A DNA stretch of 64,000 nt, from positions 124,001 through 188,000 of the forward strand of contig NZ_QGTX01000001.1 of the NCBI RefSeq assembly GCF_003182485.1, read 5' to 3'. Shown one piece after another: positions 24,153-32,450 of the stretch (the stretch's first letter is position 1; every line of letters begins with the position of its first letter). The notes under the pieces were generated by a model. It was given only the letters and a program-made list of their open reading frames with translations. It was not told the origin of the DNA and did not search any database. The translations under genes and the position numbers were made by a program. The stretch comes from Geodermatophilus normandii (GTDB lineage: Bacteria; Actinomycetota; Actinomycetes; Mycobacteriales; Geodermatophilaceae).

Positions 24153-25276
24153 GGATCGTCTACACCAGCTTCCGCGGGCTGTTCTCCGACAGCCCCCGCG
24201 CGATCTACGAGGCCCTCGCCGCCCGCGGCGACGACCACACGCACACCTGGCTGACCGCCCCGGTGGCCGAGGGCGCGTTCCCCTCCGACGTGGGGACCGT
24301 CCCGTTCGGCAGCCCGGAGAGCATCGCCGCACTCGAGGGCGCCGACGTCGTCGTCTCCAACGACCACGTGCCGCTGGACTGGGAGAAGCGGCCCGGCGCC
24401 CTCTACCTGCAGACCTGGCACGGCACCCCGCTCAAGCGGATCCACAACGACGTCCTCTGGGCGCCGGAGGGCCGGCTGGCCTACCTCGAGCACGACATCG
24501 CCCGCTGGGACGCGATGCTCTCGCCCAACCCGTACAGCACCGCGCGGTTCCGGCAGGCGTTCGGCTACCGCGGCCCCGTCCACGAGACCGGCTACCCGCG
24601 CAACGACCTGCTCTCCAGCCCGGAGCGCGACGCGGTGCGGGCGCGGGTCCGCGCCGGGCTCGGCGTCGACGAGGGCACCCGGGTGGTCCTGTACACCCCC
24701 ACCTGGCGCGACCAGCTGGTCTTCGAGGGCACCGGGGAGCGGGACTTCGACTTCCCCGTGGACCTCGCCGACTTCACCGACCGGCTCGGGAAGGACCACG
24801 TGCTGCTGCTGCGGCTGCACAACATGGTCTCCGACCGGCTCGAGTCGATCGAGGGGATGCCGGTGCGCGACGTCTCGTCCTACCCGGACATCCGCGACCT
24901 CTACCTGGCCGCCGACCTGCTGGTCACCGACTACTCGTCGACGATGTTCGACTTCGCGATCACCGGGAAGCCGATCCTGCTGTTCACCTACGACCTCGAC
25001 GAGTACCGCAACCGCCTGCGAGGCTTCTACGTGGACATCGAGGACCTCGCGCCCGGGCCGCTGCTGTCGACCAGCCGGGAGCTCGTCGACGCGGTGGCCG
25101 ACGTCGAGACCGTCGCCGCCGAGCACGCCGACCGGTACCGGGCGTTCCAGGAGACCTACACCGCGCTCGAGGACGGGCACGCCACCGACCGCGTCCTCGA
25201 CCTGTTCTTCCCGCCCGGCAGTCCCGCCGGCGCGGACCCGACGACCCGAGAGGGGGACGACAGTGCGCATCGTTGA
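24149..25276 (+). CDS. CDP-glycerol glycerophosphotransferase-family protein (TagB/TagF-like)
   Basis: A 375-residue protein of the Glyphos_transf family. Characteristic segments are LQTWHGTPLKRIHNDV (~90-105), LSPNPYSTARFRQAF, YTPTWRDQL and the highly conserved LVTDYSSTMFDFAITGKPIL, which contains the CDP-polyol binding residues. Family enzymes transfer glycerol or ribitol phosphate from the CDP-polyol to teichoic acid chains at the membrane. The protein is short and has no added glycosyltransferase domain, so it may be a primase-type (TagB-like) or single-addition enzyme. ATGA overlap couples it to the HAD gene. Confidence 0.85.
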   Translation: MRIVYTSFRGLFSDSPRAIYEALAARGDDHTHTWLTAPVAEGAFPSDVGTVPFGSPESIAALEGADVVVSNDHVPLDWEKRPGALYLQTWHGTPLKRIHNDVLWAPEGRLAYLEHDIARWDAMLSPNPYSTARFRQAFGYRGPVHETGYPRNDLLSSPERDAVRARVRAGLGVDEGTRVVLYTPTWRDQLVFEGTGERDFDFPVDLADFTDRLGKDHVLLLRLHNMVSDRLESIEGMPVRDVSSYPDIRDLYLAADLLVTDYSSTMFDFAITGKPILLFTYDLDEYRNRLRGFYVDIEDLAPGPLLSTSRELVDAVADVETVAAEHADRYRAFQETYTALEDGHATDRVLDLFFPPGSPAGADPTTREGDDSAHR

Positions 25277-26084
25277 GCTCGCGCAGACCACGGGGGTTCC
25301 CGCCCTGGAGGCGCTGACCACCACGACCGGGACCCGCGCCGAGACGCACCCCGTGCAGGTGGTCATCCTGGCCGCCGGGATGGGGACCCGGCTCGGGCGC
25401 CCGCTGCCCAAGCCCCTGACCCCGCTGGTGGACGGCCGCAGCATCCTGCACCGCCAGCTCGACACGCTGACGCAGGTGCTCGGCCCCGACGTCGACGTCA
25501 CCGCCGTCGTCGGGTTCCAGTGCGAGCTGCTCATGCAGGCCGCGCCCCACCTGCGGTTCGCCTACAACCCGGACTTCGCGCGGACCAACACGTCCAAGAG
25601 CCTGCTGCGGGGCCTGCGGACCACCCGCTCCGGCGGCGTCCTGTGGCTCAACGGCGACGTCGTGTTCGACGCCGCCGTCCTGGAGGCGGTGCTGCCGGCG
25701 CTCGAGGCGGACGAGAGCTTCGTGTGCGTGGACACCTCCGTCGTCGGCGACGAGGAGGTCAAGTACACCCTCGACGAGGACGGCTACATCGCCGAGCTGT
25801 CCAAGACGGTGACCGGCGGCCTCGGCGAGGCGGTGGGCATCAACCACATCTCGTCGGCGGACAAGGCCGCGCTCGTCGAGCACCTCGTGGCCTGCGGCGA
25901 CCAGGACTACTTCGAGCGCGGCATGGAGACGGCGGTCATCGAGGCCGGCCTGCGGTTCCGCCCGCTGGACATCTCCCGGTGGGCCGCCGTGGAGGTCGAC
26001 TTCGAGGCCGACCTGGAGCGCGCCAACGCGATGCTCTCCAGCAGCCGGGCGCGGCTGCACCCGGTACCCGACGGCGCCCTCTGA
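25263..26084 (+). CDS. NTP transferase (LicC-like cytidylyltransferase candidate)
   Basis: A 273-residue nucleotidyltransferase. After ~25 extra residues it shows VVILAAGMGTRLGRPLPKPL, the pyrophosphorylase signature, then NPDFARTNTSKSLLRGL and LWLNGDVVFDAAVLEAV with the Mg-binding Asp. This pattern is close to LicC-type phosphocholine or polyol-phosphate cytidylyltransferases. The GTG start lies inside the previous gene by 14 bp. I infer that it forms the CDP-polyol used by the phosphotransferase. Alternatives are a sugar-1-phosphate transferase with UTP or GTP. Confidence 0.8.
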   Translation: MRIVELAQTTGVPALEALTTTTGTRAETHPVQVVILAAGMGTRLGRPLPKPLTPLVDGRSILHRQLDTLTQVLGPDVDVTAVVGFQCELLMQAAPHLRFAYNPDFARTNTSKSLLRGLRTTRSGGVLWLNGDVVFDAAVLEAVLPALEADESFVCVDTSVVGDEEVKYTLDEDGYIAELSKTVTGGLGEAVGINHISSADKAALVEHLVACGDQDYFERGMETAVIEAGLRFRPLDISRWAAVEVDFEADLERANAMLSSSRARLHPVPDGAL

Positions 26085-26099
26085 CGACCGGCCGGAGCC

Positions 26100-27176
26100 T
26101 CAGCCGACCGGCTGGGGCTCCGGCTCGCGCCCTGCCCGCTCGGGGTCGCGGAGACGCCGTGCCGCGGCCAGGCCCCCGACGACCAGGCCGGCGCCACCGG
26201 CCACCAGGACGGCCACGGCCGCCCGGGCCAGGAGCCCGGGCCCGCCGGCGGCCACGTGCGCGCTCCACAGCACGTCGACGTCGGGCAGGCCCTGCACCAG
26301 CAGCAGCCAGCCGAGGACGACCGCGCACAGTCCGGCCATCCCCCCGCGCCCGCGGCGGGCGGCGAGGAGCCCCAGCACCGCCACCAGCGCCGCAGTGACG
26401 GCCGGCAGCAGCGCCGACACCACCGCCGCCGCGTGCGAGGACACCGTCACCGGTGGCTCGGGCGTGCTCGCCGCGTGCCACAGCGCGGCGACACCGCCCA
26501 GCGCCATCACCGCGCCCAGCGCCCGCGGCGTGCGGGCGAGCAGCCCGGCCGCCGCGACGACGGCGGCCAGCGCCAGGTGCAGGCCCCAGGTGAGCGCCGC
26601 CGGCGGCGGCGGGCTCCAGGTGAGCTCGCCGCGGACGGTCACCGCGGTCTCGCCGTGCCGCATCGGGACCGTCCAGTCGAACACCGTGTGCGCGTGCGCC
26701 GGGTCGGCGGCCACCGCGGGCGGCAGCTGGCTCTCGCTCATCCAGTGCGTGCGGTGGTCGTGCCACGTGTACTGCGGCTCGGTGGACACCTGCACCCACT
26801 CGGGCTCCGCCCGCGGGTCGGCGTCCTCGGGCAGGGTCACCCGGCCGTAGCGGTCGAGGTTGATCGTCGTCGCCGGGCTGTGCGCGTTGCGCCAGACGCC
26901 GTCCGGCCCGATGCGCAGGTAGGGCTCGTCGGAGTAGCCGGGCACCGTCAGCTCGGTGCCGGTGGTGTTGACCACCTCGAGCACGTCCCCGAACTCCAGC
27001 ACCCGCACGCTCACGCCCGGCACCGCCGGCTGCACCGAGGTGACCCGGCCGTCGAAGTCGCTGCCGGCCACCTCGCCGCCCACGTGCGCCCGCGCCGGGC
27101 CGGCGAGGGCCAGGGTGGCCAGCACGCCGAGCAGCACGACCAGCAGCCGCGCACCGGCGGCGCCGACGCCGCTCAC
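26100..27176 (-). CDS. Secreted/membrane protein of the copper operon with predicted N-terminal His
   Basis: A 358-residue protein. A signal peptide (LLVVLLGVLATLALAGPARA) is predicted to be cut before His31, giving a mature protein starting HVGGEVAG. Residues ~31-190 form a soluble domain with His clusters (TWHDHRTHW, HAHTVFDW), then four membrane spans and a short charged tail. It is the last gene of an operon with anti-sigma, CopCD, YcnI and SCO1, with a GTGA overlap to SCO1. I do not know a characterised homolog; copper binding through His1 is inferred from the operon and the N-terminus. Confidence 0.65.
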   Translation of the reverse strand: MSGVGAAGARLLVVLLGVLATLALAGPARAHVGGEVAGSDFDGRVTSVQPAVPGVSVRVLEFGDVLEVVNTTGTELTVPGYSDEPYLRIGPDGVWRNAHSPATTINLDRYGRVTLPEDADPRAEPEWVQVSTEPQYTWHDHRTHWMSESQLPPAVAADPAHAHTVFDWTVPMRHGETAVTVRGELTWSPPPPAALTWGLHLALAAVVAAAGLLARTPRALGAVMALGGVAALWHAASTPEPPVTVSSHAAAVVSALLPAVTAALVAVLGLLAARRGRGGMAGLCAVVLGWLLLVQGLPDVDVLWSAHVAAGGPGLLARAAVAVLVAGGAGLVVGGLAAARRLRDPERAGREPEPQPVG

Positions 27177-27841
27177 GCCGCGGCGGCGACCGCGGCCAGG
27201 TCGCCGGCGATGTCCCGGGCGGTGTTGCCGGCGTCGAAGGCCACGTGCGCCTCGTCGTCGGCCCCGTACAGCAGCAGCAGCGAGCTGTGCAGCCGGCCGT
27301 CCTCCTCCGCCAGCGGCACGCCGGCCGACAGCTGCGCCTGGTCGATCGCGGCCTGCTCGCCGGTCAGGCCGACGAACTGCGTGGGCAGGTCGGCGTCGAA
27401 GCGGTCGAGGTACTCGCCGAGCACCGGCGGGGTGTCGGCGGCGGGGTCGGTCGTGACGAACACCACCTGCACCTGCTCGGCCAGCGCCGGGTCGGTGTCG
27501 CGCAGCGCGAGCGCGACGTCGGCCATCGTCGTCGGGCAGATGTCGGGGCAGTTCGTGTACCCGAAGAACAGCAGCGTCGGGCGACCCGCCGTGGCGGTGG
27601 CGAAGTCGTAGGACGCGCCGGAGGTGTCGGTCAGGGTGAACGTCGGGCGCTGGAACGGGTCGCGCAGGTCGATGCCGGCGTACTCGTCGCCGGGGCCCTC
27701 CAGCGAGGCGACCGCACCGCCCGAGTGGTCGTGGTCCTCGGCGGCGGCCGCCGGGTCCCCGCCGTCGGAGCAACAGGCGGACAGCGCCAGGCCGGCGGCG
27801 AGCAGCAGCGCGGCGGTCCGGCCGCGCGCGGGAGCGGTCAC
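27173..27841 (-). CDS. SCO1/SenC-type copper metallochaperone lipoprotein
   Basis: A 222-residue protein with a lipobox (LSAC, Cys23). The thioredoxin fold has the metal-binding GYTNCPDICPTTMADVALAL with Cys98 and Cys102, and the distal His lies in HSSLLLLYG. SCO1 proteins deliver copper to the CuA site of cytochrome oxidase or act as thiol reductants. The mature region begins after a His/Asp-rich linker (EDHDHSGG). It overlaps genes on both sides by 4 bp. Extracytoplasmic location is expected. Confidence 0.9.
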   Translation of the reverse strand: MTAPARGRTAALLLAAGLALSACCSDGGDPAAAAEDHDHSGGAVASLEGPGDEYAGIDLRDPFQRPTFTLTDTSGASYDFATATAGRPTLLFFGYTNCPDICPTTMADVALALRDTDPALAEQVQVVFVTTDPAADTPPVLGEYLDRFDADLPTQFVGLTGEQAAIDQAQLSAGVPLAEEDGRLHSSLLLLYGADDEAHVAFDAGNTARDIAGDLAAVAAAA

Positions 27842-28593
27842 GAGGACACGGTACGTCGGCCCGCCCGGTAGCCGAGGACGACGCCCGCGAGCCCGACGAC
27901 CAGCGCCAGGATGGCGAGGAACAGCGCCAGACCGGCCGGCTCGTTGCTCACCGGGCCGCCGTGGCCGTGCTCGTCGGTGGCCGCCGCGGTGTCGGTGGCC
28001 GCCGCGGTGTCGGTGGCCGCGTCGGTGGCGCCGGCTCCCGACGCCAGGGTGAGGGTGGGCGCCGGGTTCTCCGGCTCCTCCTGGCCCTCGACGGTCGGCT
28101 CGATCCAGGCCGACTCGGTGCCGTCGCTGTAGGTCTGCACCGCGGGGAACGACAGCGTCTCGGCGTCGGGGAACGGCCCGCCGGACAGCGCGAACTCCTG
28201 GAAGCGGCCCGGGGCGATCCCGCCGCCGGCGTCGGCGCGGAACTCCACCACGGAGACGTAGCTGGTGATCTCCTGCCCGTGGGCGTCGAGGGGCTCGTCG
28301 AGCTGCGCGGAGGTGGTGGTGATCGTCCAGCCCGGCACCTCCTGCGCCTGCAGCGAGGCCATCGCCTCGTCCTCCGGGATCGAGATGCGCAGCGAGACGG
28401 TGCTCGCCGTGTCGCTCTCGTTGGGCACCCGGAAGGTGAGCTTCCCGTAGCCGCCGGGTGTGGCGTCGGCCGACGAGACCGTCACGTGCGCCGACGCGCC
28501 GGTGGCGGCCACGACGGACGCGACCAGGGCGGTCAGGACGGCGGCCAGGACGACACCGGCACGGGCCAGCGGTCGCAGGGGGGTCGGGGACAC
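27838..28593 (-). CDS. YcnI-like (DUF1775) copper-binding membrane protein
   Basis: A 251-residue protein. A signal peptide is predicted to be cut before His36 (GASA/HVTVSSADATPGGYGKL), so the mature chain starts with His as in YcnI proteins, whose His1 forms a Cu(II) site. The DUF1775 domain spans ~36-175 with FRVPNESDTASTVSL and VPGWTI. A threonine/alanine linker contains an 18-bp DNA repeat (ATDTAA units), followed by a His-Gly stretch and one C-terminal membrane span. The start GTG 28593 has a GAGGAGA ribosome site. Confidence 0.88.
   Translation of the reverse strand: MSPTPLRPLARAGVVLAAVLTALVASVVAATGASAHVTVSSADATPGGYGKLTFRVPNESDTASTVSLRISIPEDEAMASLQAQEVPGWTITTTSAQLDEPLDAHGQEITSYVSVVEFRADAGGGIAPGRFQEFALSGGPFPDAETLSFPAVQTYSDGTESAWIEPTVEGQEEPENPAPTLTLASGAGATDAATDTAAATDTAAATDEHGHGGPVSNEPAGLALFLAILALVVGLAGVVLGYRAGRRTVSS
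27973..28020. repeat. 18-bp tandem repeat inside the ycnI-like gene
   Basis: Unit GTCGGTGGCCGCCGCGGT occurs at 27973-27990 and 27991-28008, and a partial third copy follows to 28020. It codes for the repeated ATDTAA linker before the membrane anchor, so copy number could vary without breaking the frame. Confidence 0.8.
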
Positions 28594-28622
28594 GGTTCTC
28601 CTCGTCTCGGTTCCAGCGGGTC

Positions 28623-30425
28623 TCAGCGCACCGGGAAGGCGGTGGTGGCGGTGGCGGCGGTGAACTCGTCGAGCCGGACGGTGACCGCCACGGTCCAGGT
28701 GCCGGCGCCCGGGATCGACATCCCGTCGGCCACCCAGTGGCCGGGGCCGGCGGGCTCGAGGTCGACGTCGAGCGGGCCGATCTCCTGCTCGGGCTCGGTG
28801 AGCGTCACGCGCAGGTCGGCGGGCTGGGCGAGCTGCCCGTCGTCGTCGAACAGGTAGACGTGCAGGGTGTTGGCGCCCGCCCGGGCCGGGTCGACCGACA
28901 GCTGCACGCTGCCGGACTCCCCCGCCGCCGACTCCAGCGGCAGCGTGACGTCGACCGGCTCGGCGACCGTGGCCGCGGCCGGCGGGGTGCCCACCAGCAC
29001 CGCCGAGAGGACCAGCACGACCGCGGCGACGGCGGCCTCGACGAGGACCGAGCGACGCAGCGGGGCGACGTCCTCCACCGCGCCGCGGGCCTGCACCGCC
29101 GCACGGGCGCGGGCGGCCTCGACCACCGGGGCCTCGTCGGCTCCGCCGGCAGGGGCCGCGAAGGCGTGCACGGTCACCCGCCGGCGCCCGCCGGGCCGCG
29201 GCCGCGCCAGCCCCAGGTGCTGCTGCACCCAGACGCGCGAGACGCCGGCGGCGGCCAGGAGCAGCAGCACCAGGGCCAGCTTGGCGAGCAGGATCCAGCC
29301 GTAGGCGGTGGACACGAGCGCGGCCGGGGAGCCGACCTCCCGGACCGACTGGACGACGCCGGTCACCACGAGGGCGGCCACCGCGGCCGAGGCGATCCGC
29401 GACCACCGGGGCAGCGCCGCGGCCAGCTCACCGGCCTCGACGCCCGGCCGCAGCAGCCCGGCCAGCAGCGCGGCCAGCCCGCCCAGCCACACCGCCATGG
29501 CCGCGACGTGCACCGCGGTGACCGCGGTGGCGAACACCGGGATGCTGCCGGCCACCGGGTGCCCGACCGCGGCGGTGGTCAGGACGACGCCGGCCCCGAG
29601 GACGGCCGGGCCCGCGACCTCCTGGGACTGCGGCGGGGCGCCGCGGCGCCACAGCGGCACGAGGAGCGCGGCGAGGACGAGGGCCAGCGCGCCGCGGCCG
29701 AGGGTGGTGAGCCCGAAGGCCGACGAGCCGGTGGAGGCCAGCAGCGCGGGGTCGAGGAGCGAGCCGAGCCCGGCGCCGGCCGTGTACGGGCCCTGCAGCA
29801 GGAAGGTGAGGACCGCCGCACCGGCGACCGTGACGAGTCCCGCGGTGGTCAGCCGCCGCACCCGACGCGACGCCCAGCCGGCCGGCCAGGCCAGCAGCAG
29901 GAACGCCGGCACGCCCAGGCCGACCGCCTCGCCGGCGAAGCCGAGGCTGCGCGCGGCGGGGAGCGCGGCGGCCACGAACGGGTCGGCGTCGGGGTCGGCG
30001 GCGACCGCGCCGGCGTCGGCGAGCTCGCCGTCGCCGACGACGAACGCGTACGCGCCGCTGACGGGGTGCGAGTCGGCCGAGACCACCCGGTAGGTGACGA
30101 CGTAGCTGGCGTCGGGCAGGTCGCCGCGCAGCGGGATGGTCAGCGTGTCGTCGCGGACGGCGGCCGCGCCGGTGTCCACCCGCGCGCCGTCGCCGCCGAG
30201 GACGCGGGCGTAGCCGGCGCCGAGCGACACGCCCTCGCTGAACCGCAGCGTCACCTGGGCGGGCACCGCGTCGAGGCGGGCGCTCTCCCCCGGGTCGGTG
30301 GAGACCAGCTCGGCGTGGGCGGAGGCGGGCCCGGCGGTGAGCACGCCCAGGCCGAGCCAGCCGGCCAGGAGGACGAGCAGCAGGACCGGCCGCGGTGAGC
30401 GGCGCGCCCCGGCGGTGGCGCTCAC
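28623..30425 (-). CDS. CopC-CopD fusion copper transport protein
   Basis: A 600-residue protein. A signal peptide ends before His37 (GPASA/HAELVSTDPGESARLDA), the CopC domain covers ~37-130 and ends with VSADSHPVSGAYAFVVG, where His1 and the second His bind Cu(II). Residues ~150-430 hold the eight-span CopD domain (GLTTLGRGALALVLAALLV, AVTAVHVAAMAVWLGGLAALL). A further span and a C-terminal soluble domain (FixH/YtkA-like) follow. It imports or handles copper at the membrane. GTGA overlap couples it to the anti-sigma gene. Confidence 0.9.
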   Translation of the reverse strand: MSATAGARRSPRPVLLLVLLAGWLGLGVLTAGPASAHAELVSTDPGESARLDAVPAQVTLRFSEGVSLGAGYARVLGGDGARVDTGAAAVRDDTLTIPLRGDLPDASYVVTYRVVSADSHPVSGAYAFVVGDGELADAGAVAADPDADPFVAAALPAARSLGFAGEAVGLGVPAFLLLAWPAGWASRRVRRLTTAGLVTVAGAAVLTFLLQGPYTAGAGLGSLLDPALLASTGSSAFGLTTLGRGALALVLAALLVPLWRRGAPPQSQEVAGPAVLGAGVVLTTAAVGHPVAGSIPVFATAVTAVHVAAMAVWLGGLAALLAGLLRPGVEAGELAAALPRWSRIASAAVAALVVTGVVQSVREVGSPAALVSTAYGWILLAKLALVLLLLAAAGVSRVWVQQHLGLARPRPGGRRRVTVHAFAAPAGGADEAPVVEAARARAAVQARGAVEDVAPLRRSVLVEAAVAAVVLVLSAVLVGTPPAAATVAEPVDVTLPLESAAGESGSVQLSVDPARAGANTLHVYLFDDDGQLAQPADLRVTLTEPEQEIGPLDVDLEPAGPGHWVADGMSIPGAGTWTVAVTVRLDEFTAATATTAFPVR

Positions 30426-31066
30426 GCGACCACCCGCCGGGCGCGCGCCGGAGCCGCGGCCCGGCGCGGCCGCTGCCGCCAGGCGAGGACGGTGATGAGC
30501 ACCACGCCCGCGACCAGCAGCAGGTGGGCCGCGGCGCGGTCGGCGTGCACGTGGCCGGCCTGCAGGTCGCGCACGGTGGTCACGGTGAGCAGGACGGTGA
30601 AGGTGGCGAGGAACGGCAGCGCTCCGGCGGCCAGCCGCGGTGCCGCGGCGACGGCGAGGAAGGCGGCGGCGACGGCCAGGTTCCACGCGCCCGTCTCGTG
30701 CGCCACGTGCACCGGCGCGCTCATCGCCGCGACGCCGCCGGCCAGCGCCGGCCACGCCAGCCCCGCCTGGGCCACGCCGACCGCGAGCAGCGCCAGCCGC
30801 AGCGCGGCCTCCAGCAGGCGGGCGCGCGCTGCCGCGGCGGTGCCGGGCAGCTGCTGGGGCAGCGCGCCGAGGACCGCGGCGGTGAGGTCGGGCACCGGCG
30901 GGACGGGGGCCAGCCGGGCCCGGCGGGTCACGCCCTCGACGGCGTCGGCCCACCCGGCGCACGCGGGGCACGCCGCGAGGTGGCGGTCGAGGTCGTCGGC
31001 GGGCATGCCGAGCGGCTCGCCGTCGAGTCGCGCGGAGACCGCCTCGCGGAACGGGGCACACTGCAT
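30422..31066 (-). CDS. Zinc-finger (zf-HC2) anti-sigma factor, membrane protein
   Basis: A 214-residue protein. The N-terminal 40 residues carry the ZAS motif, with Cys3, His29, Cys33 and Cys36 (HLAACPACAGW), followed by a linker and about five hydrophobic segments. ZAS domains bind ECF sigma factors and release them on a signal. The ECF sigma gene is divergent, 69 bp away, so the two are the likely pair. Being the first gene of the copper operon, the anti-sigma factor is probably made together with CopCD, giving negative feedback. The signal (copper or redox) is inferred. Confidence 0.82.
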   Translation of the reverse strand: MQCAPFREAVSARLDGEPLGMPADDLDRHLAACPACAGWADAVEGVTRRARLAPVPPVPDLTAAVLGALPQQLPGTAAAARARLLEAALRLALLAVGVAQAGLAWPALAGGVAAMSAPVHVAHETGAWNLAVAAAFLAVAAAPRLAAGALPFLATFTVLLTVTTVRDLQAGHVHADRAAAHLLLVAGVVLITVLAWRQRPRRAAAPARARRVVA

Positions 31067-31135
31067 GTCGTAGTAGTCGTCGCGGAGGGCCCGTCCGGTT
31101 CCCGGCTCGACAGGGGATGCGCACGGAGGTGGGAC

Positions 31136-31693
31136 GTGGACGAGCTGGCGCGGGTCGCGGCGGCCGCCGTCGACGGTGACCCCCTCGCCGCCGCGACCCT
31201 CGTGCGGGCCACCCAGCCCGACGTCTGGCGGCTGTGCGCGGCGCTCGGGAGCCACGAGTCCGCCGACGACCTGACCCAGGAGACCTACGCCCGCGCGTTC
31301 GCCTCCCTGCACCGCTTCGAGGGCCGTTCGTCGCTGCGGACGTGGCTGCTGGCCATCGCCCGCCGTGTCTGCGCCGACGCCGTCCGCTCCCGGCGCCGCC
31401 GGCGGCTGACCCTCGTCCGCGACGACGCCGACCTGGAGGCCCTCACCCGAGCCGACGACGCCGACCGGGTGGGGGAGGGTGCCGCCGTCACCGACCTGCT
31501 GGGCCGGCTGGACCCCGACCGCCGCGAGGCCTTCGCGCTCACCCAGCTGCTGGGGCTGTCCTACGCCGAGGCCGCCGAGGTGGCCGGGTGCCCCGTCGGG
31601 ACGATCCGCTCGCGGGTGGCGCGGGCGCGGGCGGACCTGGTCGAGGCGCTCGGCGGGGACGCCCGGGAGGGGGCCGGTACGGCGCGCGGGTGA
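31136..31693 (+). CDS. ECF sigma factor (SigC-like)
   Basis: A 185-residue ECF sigma factor. Region 2 reads DDLTQETYARAFASLHRFEGRSSLRTWLLAIARRVCADAV and region 4 LSYAEAAEVAGCPVGTIRSRVARARADLVEAL. No extra C-terminal domain is present. The GTG at 31136 has a GGAGG ribosome site at 8 nt. It lies head-to-head with an anti-sigma/copper operon, which suggests that it controls that operon, similar in idea to mycobacterial SigC in copper acquisition. The stop is TGA. Confidence 0.88.
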   Translation: MDELARVAAAAVDGDPLAAATLVRATQPDVWRLCAALGSHESADDLTQETYARAFASLHRFEGRSSLRTWLLAIARRVCADAVRSRRRRRLTLVRDDADLEALTRADDADRVGEGAAVTDLLGRLDPDRREAFALTQLLGLSYAEAAEVAGCPVGTIRSRVARARADLVEALGGDAREGAGTARG

Positions 31694-31798
31694 CCGTGAG
31701 CTGAACGACAGGTGGCCGGGTACCTATGCTGCCCGACGGCCGAACGACCGCAGGACGCGGCGGGCGACCCCCTCCACCCGCCGATCCGGAGCCTCCTC

Positions 31799-32416
31799 GT
31801 GCCCTTCAGTCTCACGCCCAAGGACCAGAGCTTCTACACGCTGTTCAGCGCCTCGGCGCAGAACCTCGTCGAGGCCACCGACGTCCTGGGCGAGTTCATC
31901 CACGACCACGCCCGCCGCGCCGAGCTCGCCGACCGGCTCCGTGACCTCGAGCACACCGGGGACCAGTCGACGCACGCGATCTTCCGGCAGCTGAACTCCA
32001 GCTTCGTGACGCCGTTCGACCGCGAGGACATCTACAGCCTGGCCAGCCACCTCGACGACGTCATGGACTTCGTCGAGGCCGCCGCCGACCTCGTCGTCCT
32101 CACCGGGCTGGGCACCCTGCCCGCGGAGATGAGCCAGCAGACCGCGCTGCTGCAGCGCGCCGCCGAGACCACCGCCGAGGCGATGCCGCGGCTGCAGACG
32201 ATGAAGGGCCTCCCCGACTACTGGATCGAGGTCAACCGCATCGAGAACGAGGCCGACAAGCTCTACCGGCGGCTGCTCTCCCGGCTCTACAGCGGCGAGT
32301 TCGAGGCCCTCGAGGTGTTGCGGCTCAAGGAGGTGGCCGACCAGCTCGAGGAGGCCGCCGACGCCTTCGAGAAGGTGGCCAACGTCGTCGAGTCCATCGC
32401 GGTCAAGGAGTCCTGA
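31799..32416 (+). CDS. DUF47 (PhoU-like) phosphate transport accessory protein
   Basis: A 205-residue all-helical protein that begins PFSLTPKDQSFYTLFSASAQNLVEATDVL. It contains EHTGDQSTHAIFRQLNSSFVTPFDREDIYSLASHLDDVMDF and IENEADKLYRRLLSRLYSG, with the E/D-rich metal sites typical of the DUF47/YkaA family. These proteins partner with Pit transporters and may bind metal clusters to gate phosphate uptake. It is followed 34 bp downstream by a Pit gene, the usual arrangement. The GTG start is used; a possible -10 (TATGCT) lies about 70 nt upstream. Confidence 0.9.
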   Translation: MPFSLTPKDQSFYTLFSASAQNLVEATDVLGEFIHDHARRAELADRLRDLEHTGDQSTHAIFRQLNSSFVTPFDREDIYSLASHLDDVMDFVEAAADLVVLTGLGTLPAEMSQQTALLQRAAETTAEAMPRLQTMKGLPDYWIEVNRIENEADKLYRRLLSRLYSGEFEALEVLRLKEVADQLEEAADAFEKVANVVESIAVKES

Positions 32417-32450
32417 GCTCCGTGGACCGTTCGCTGGTCGGCCCGCACTG

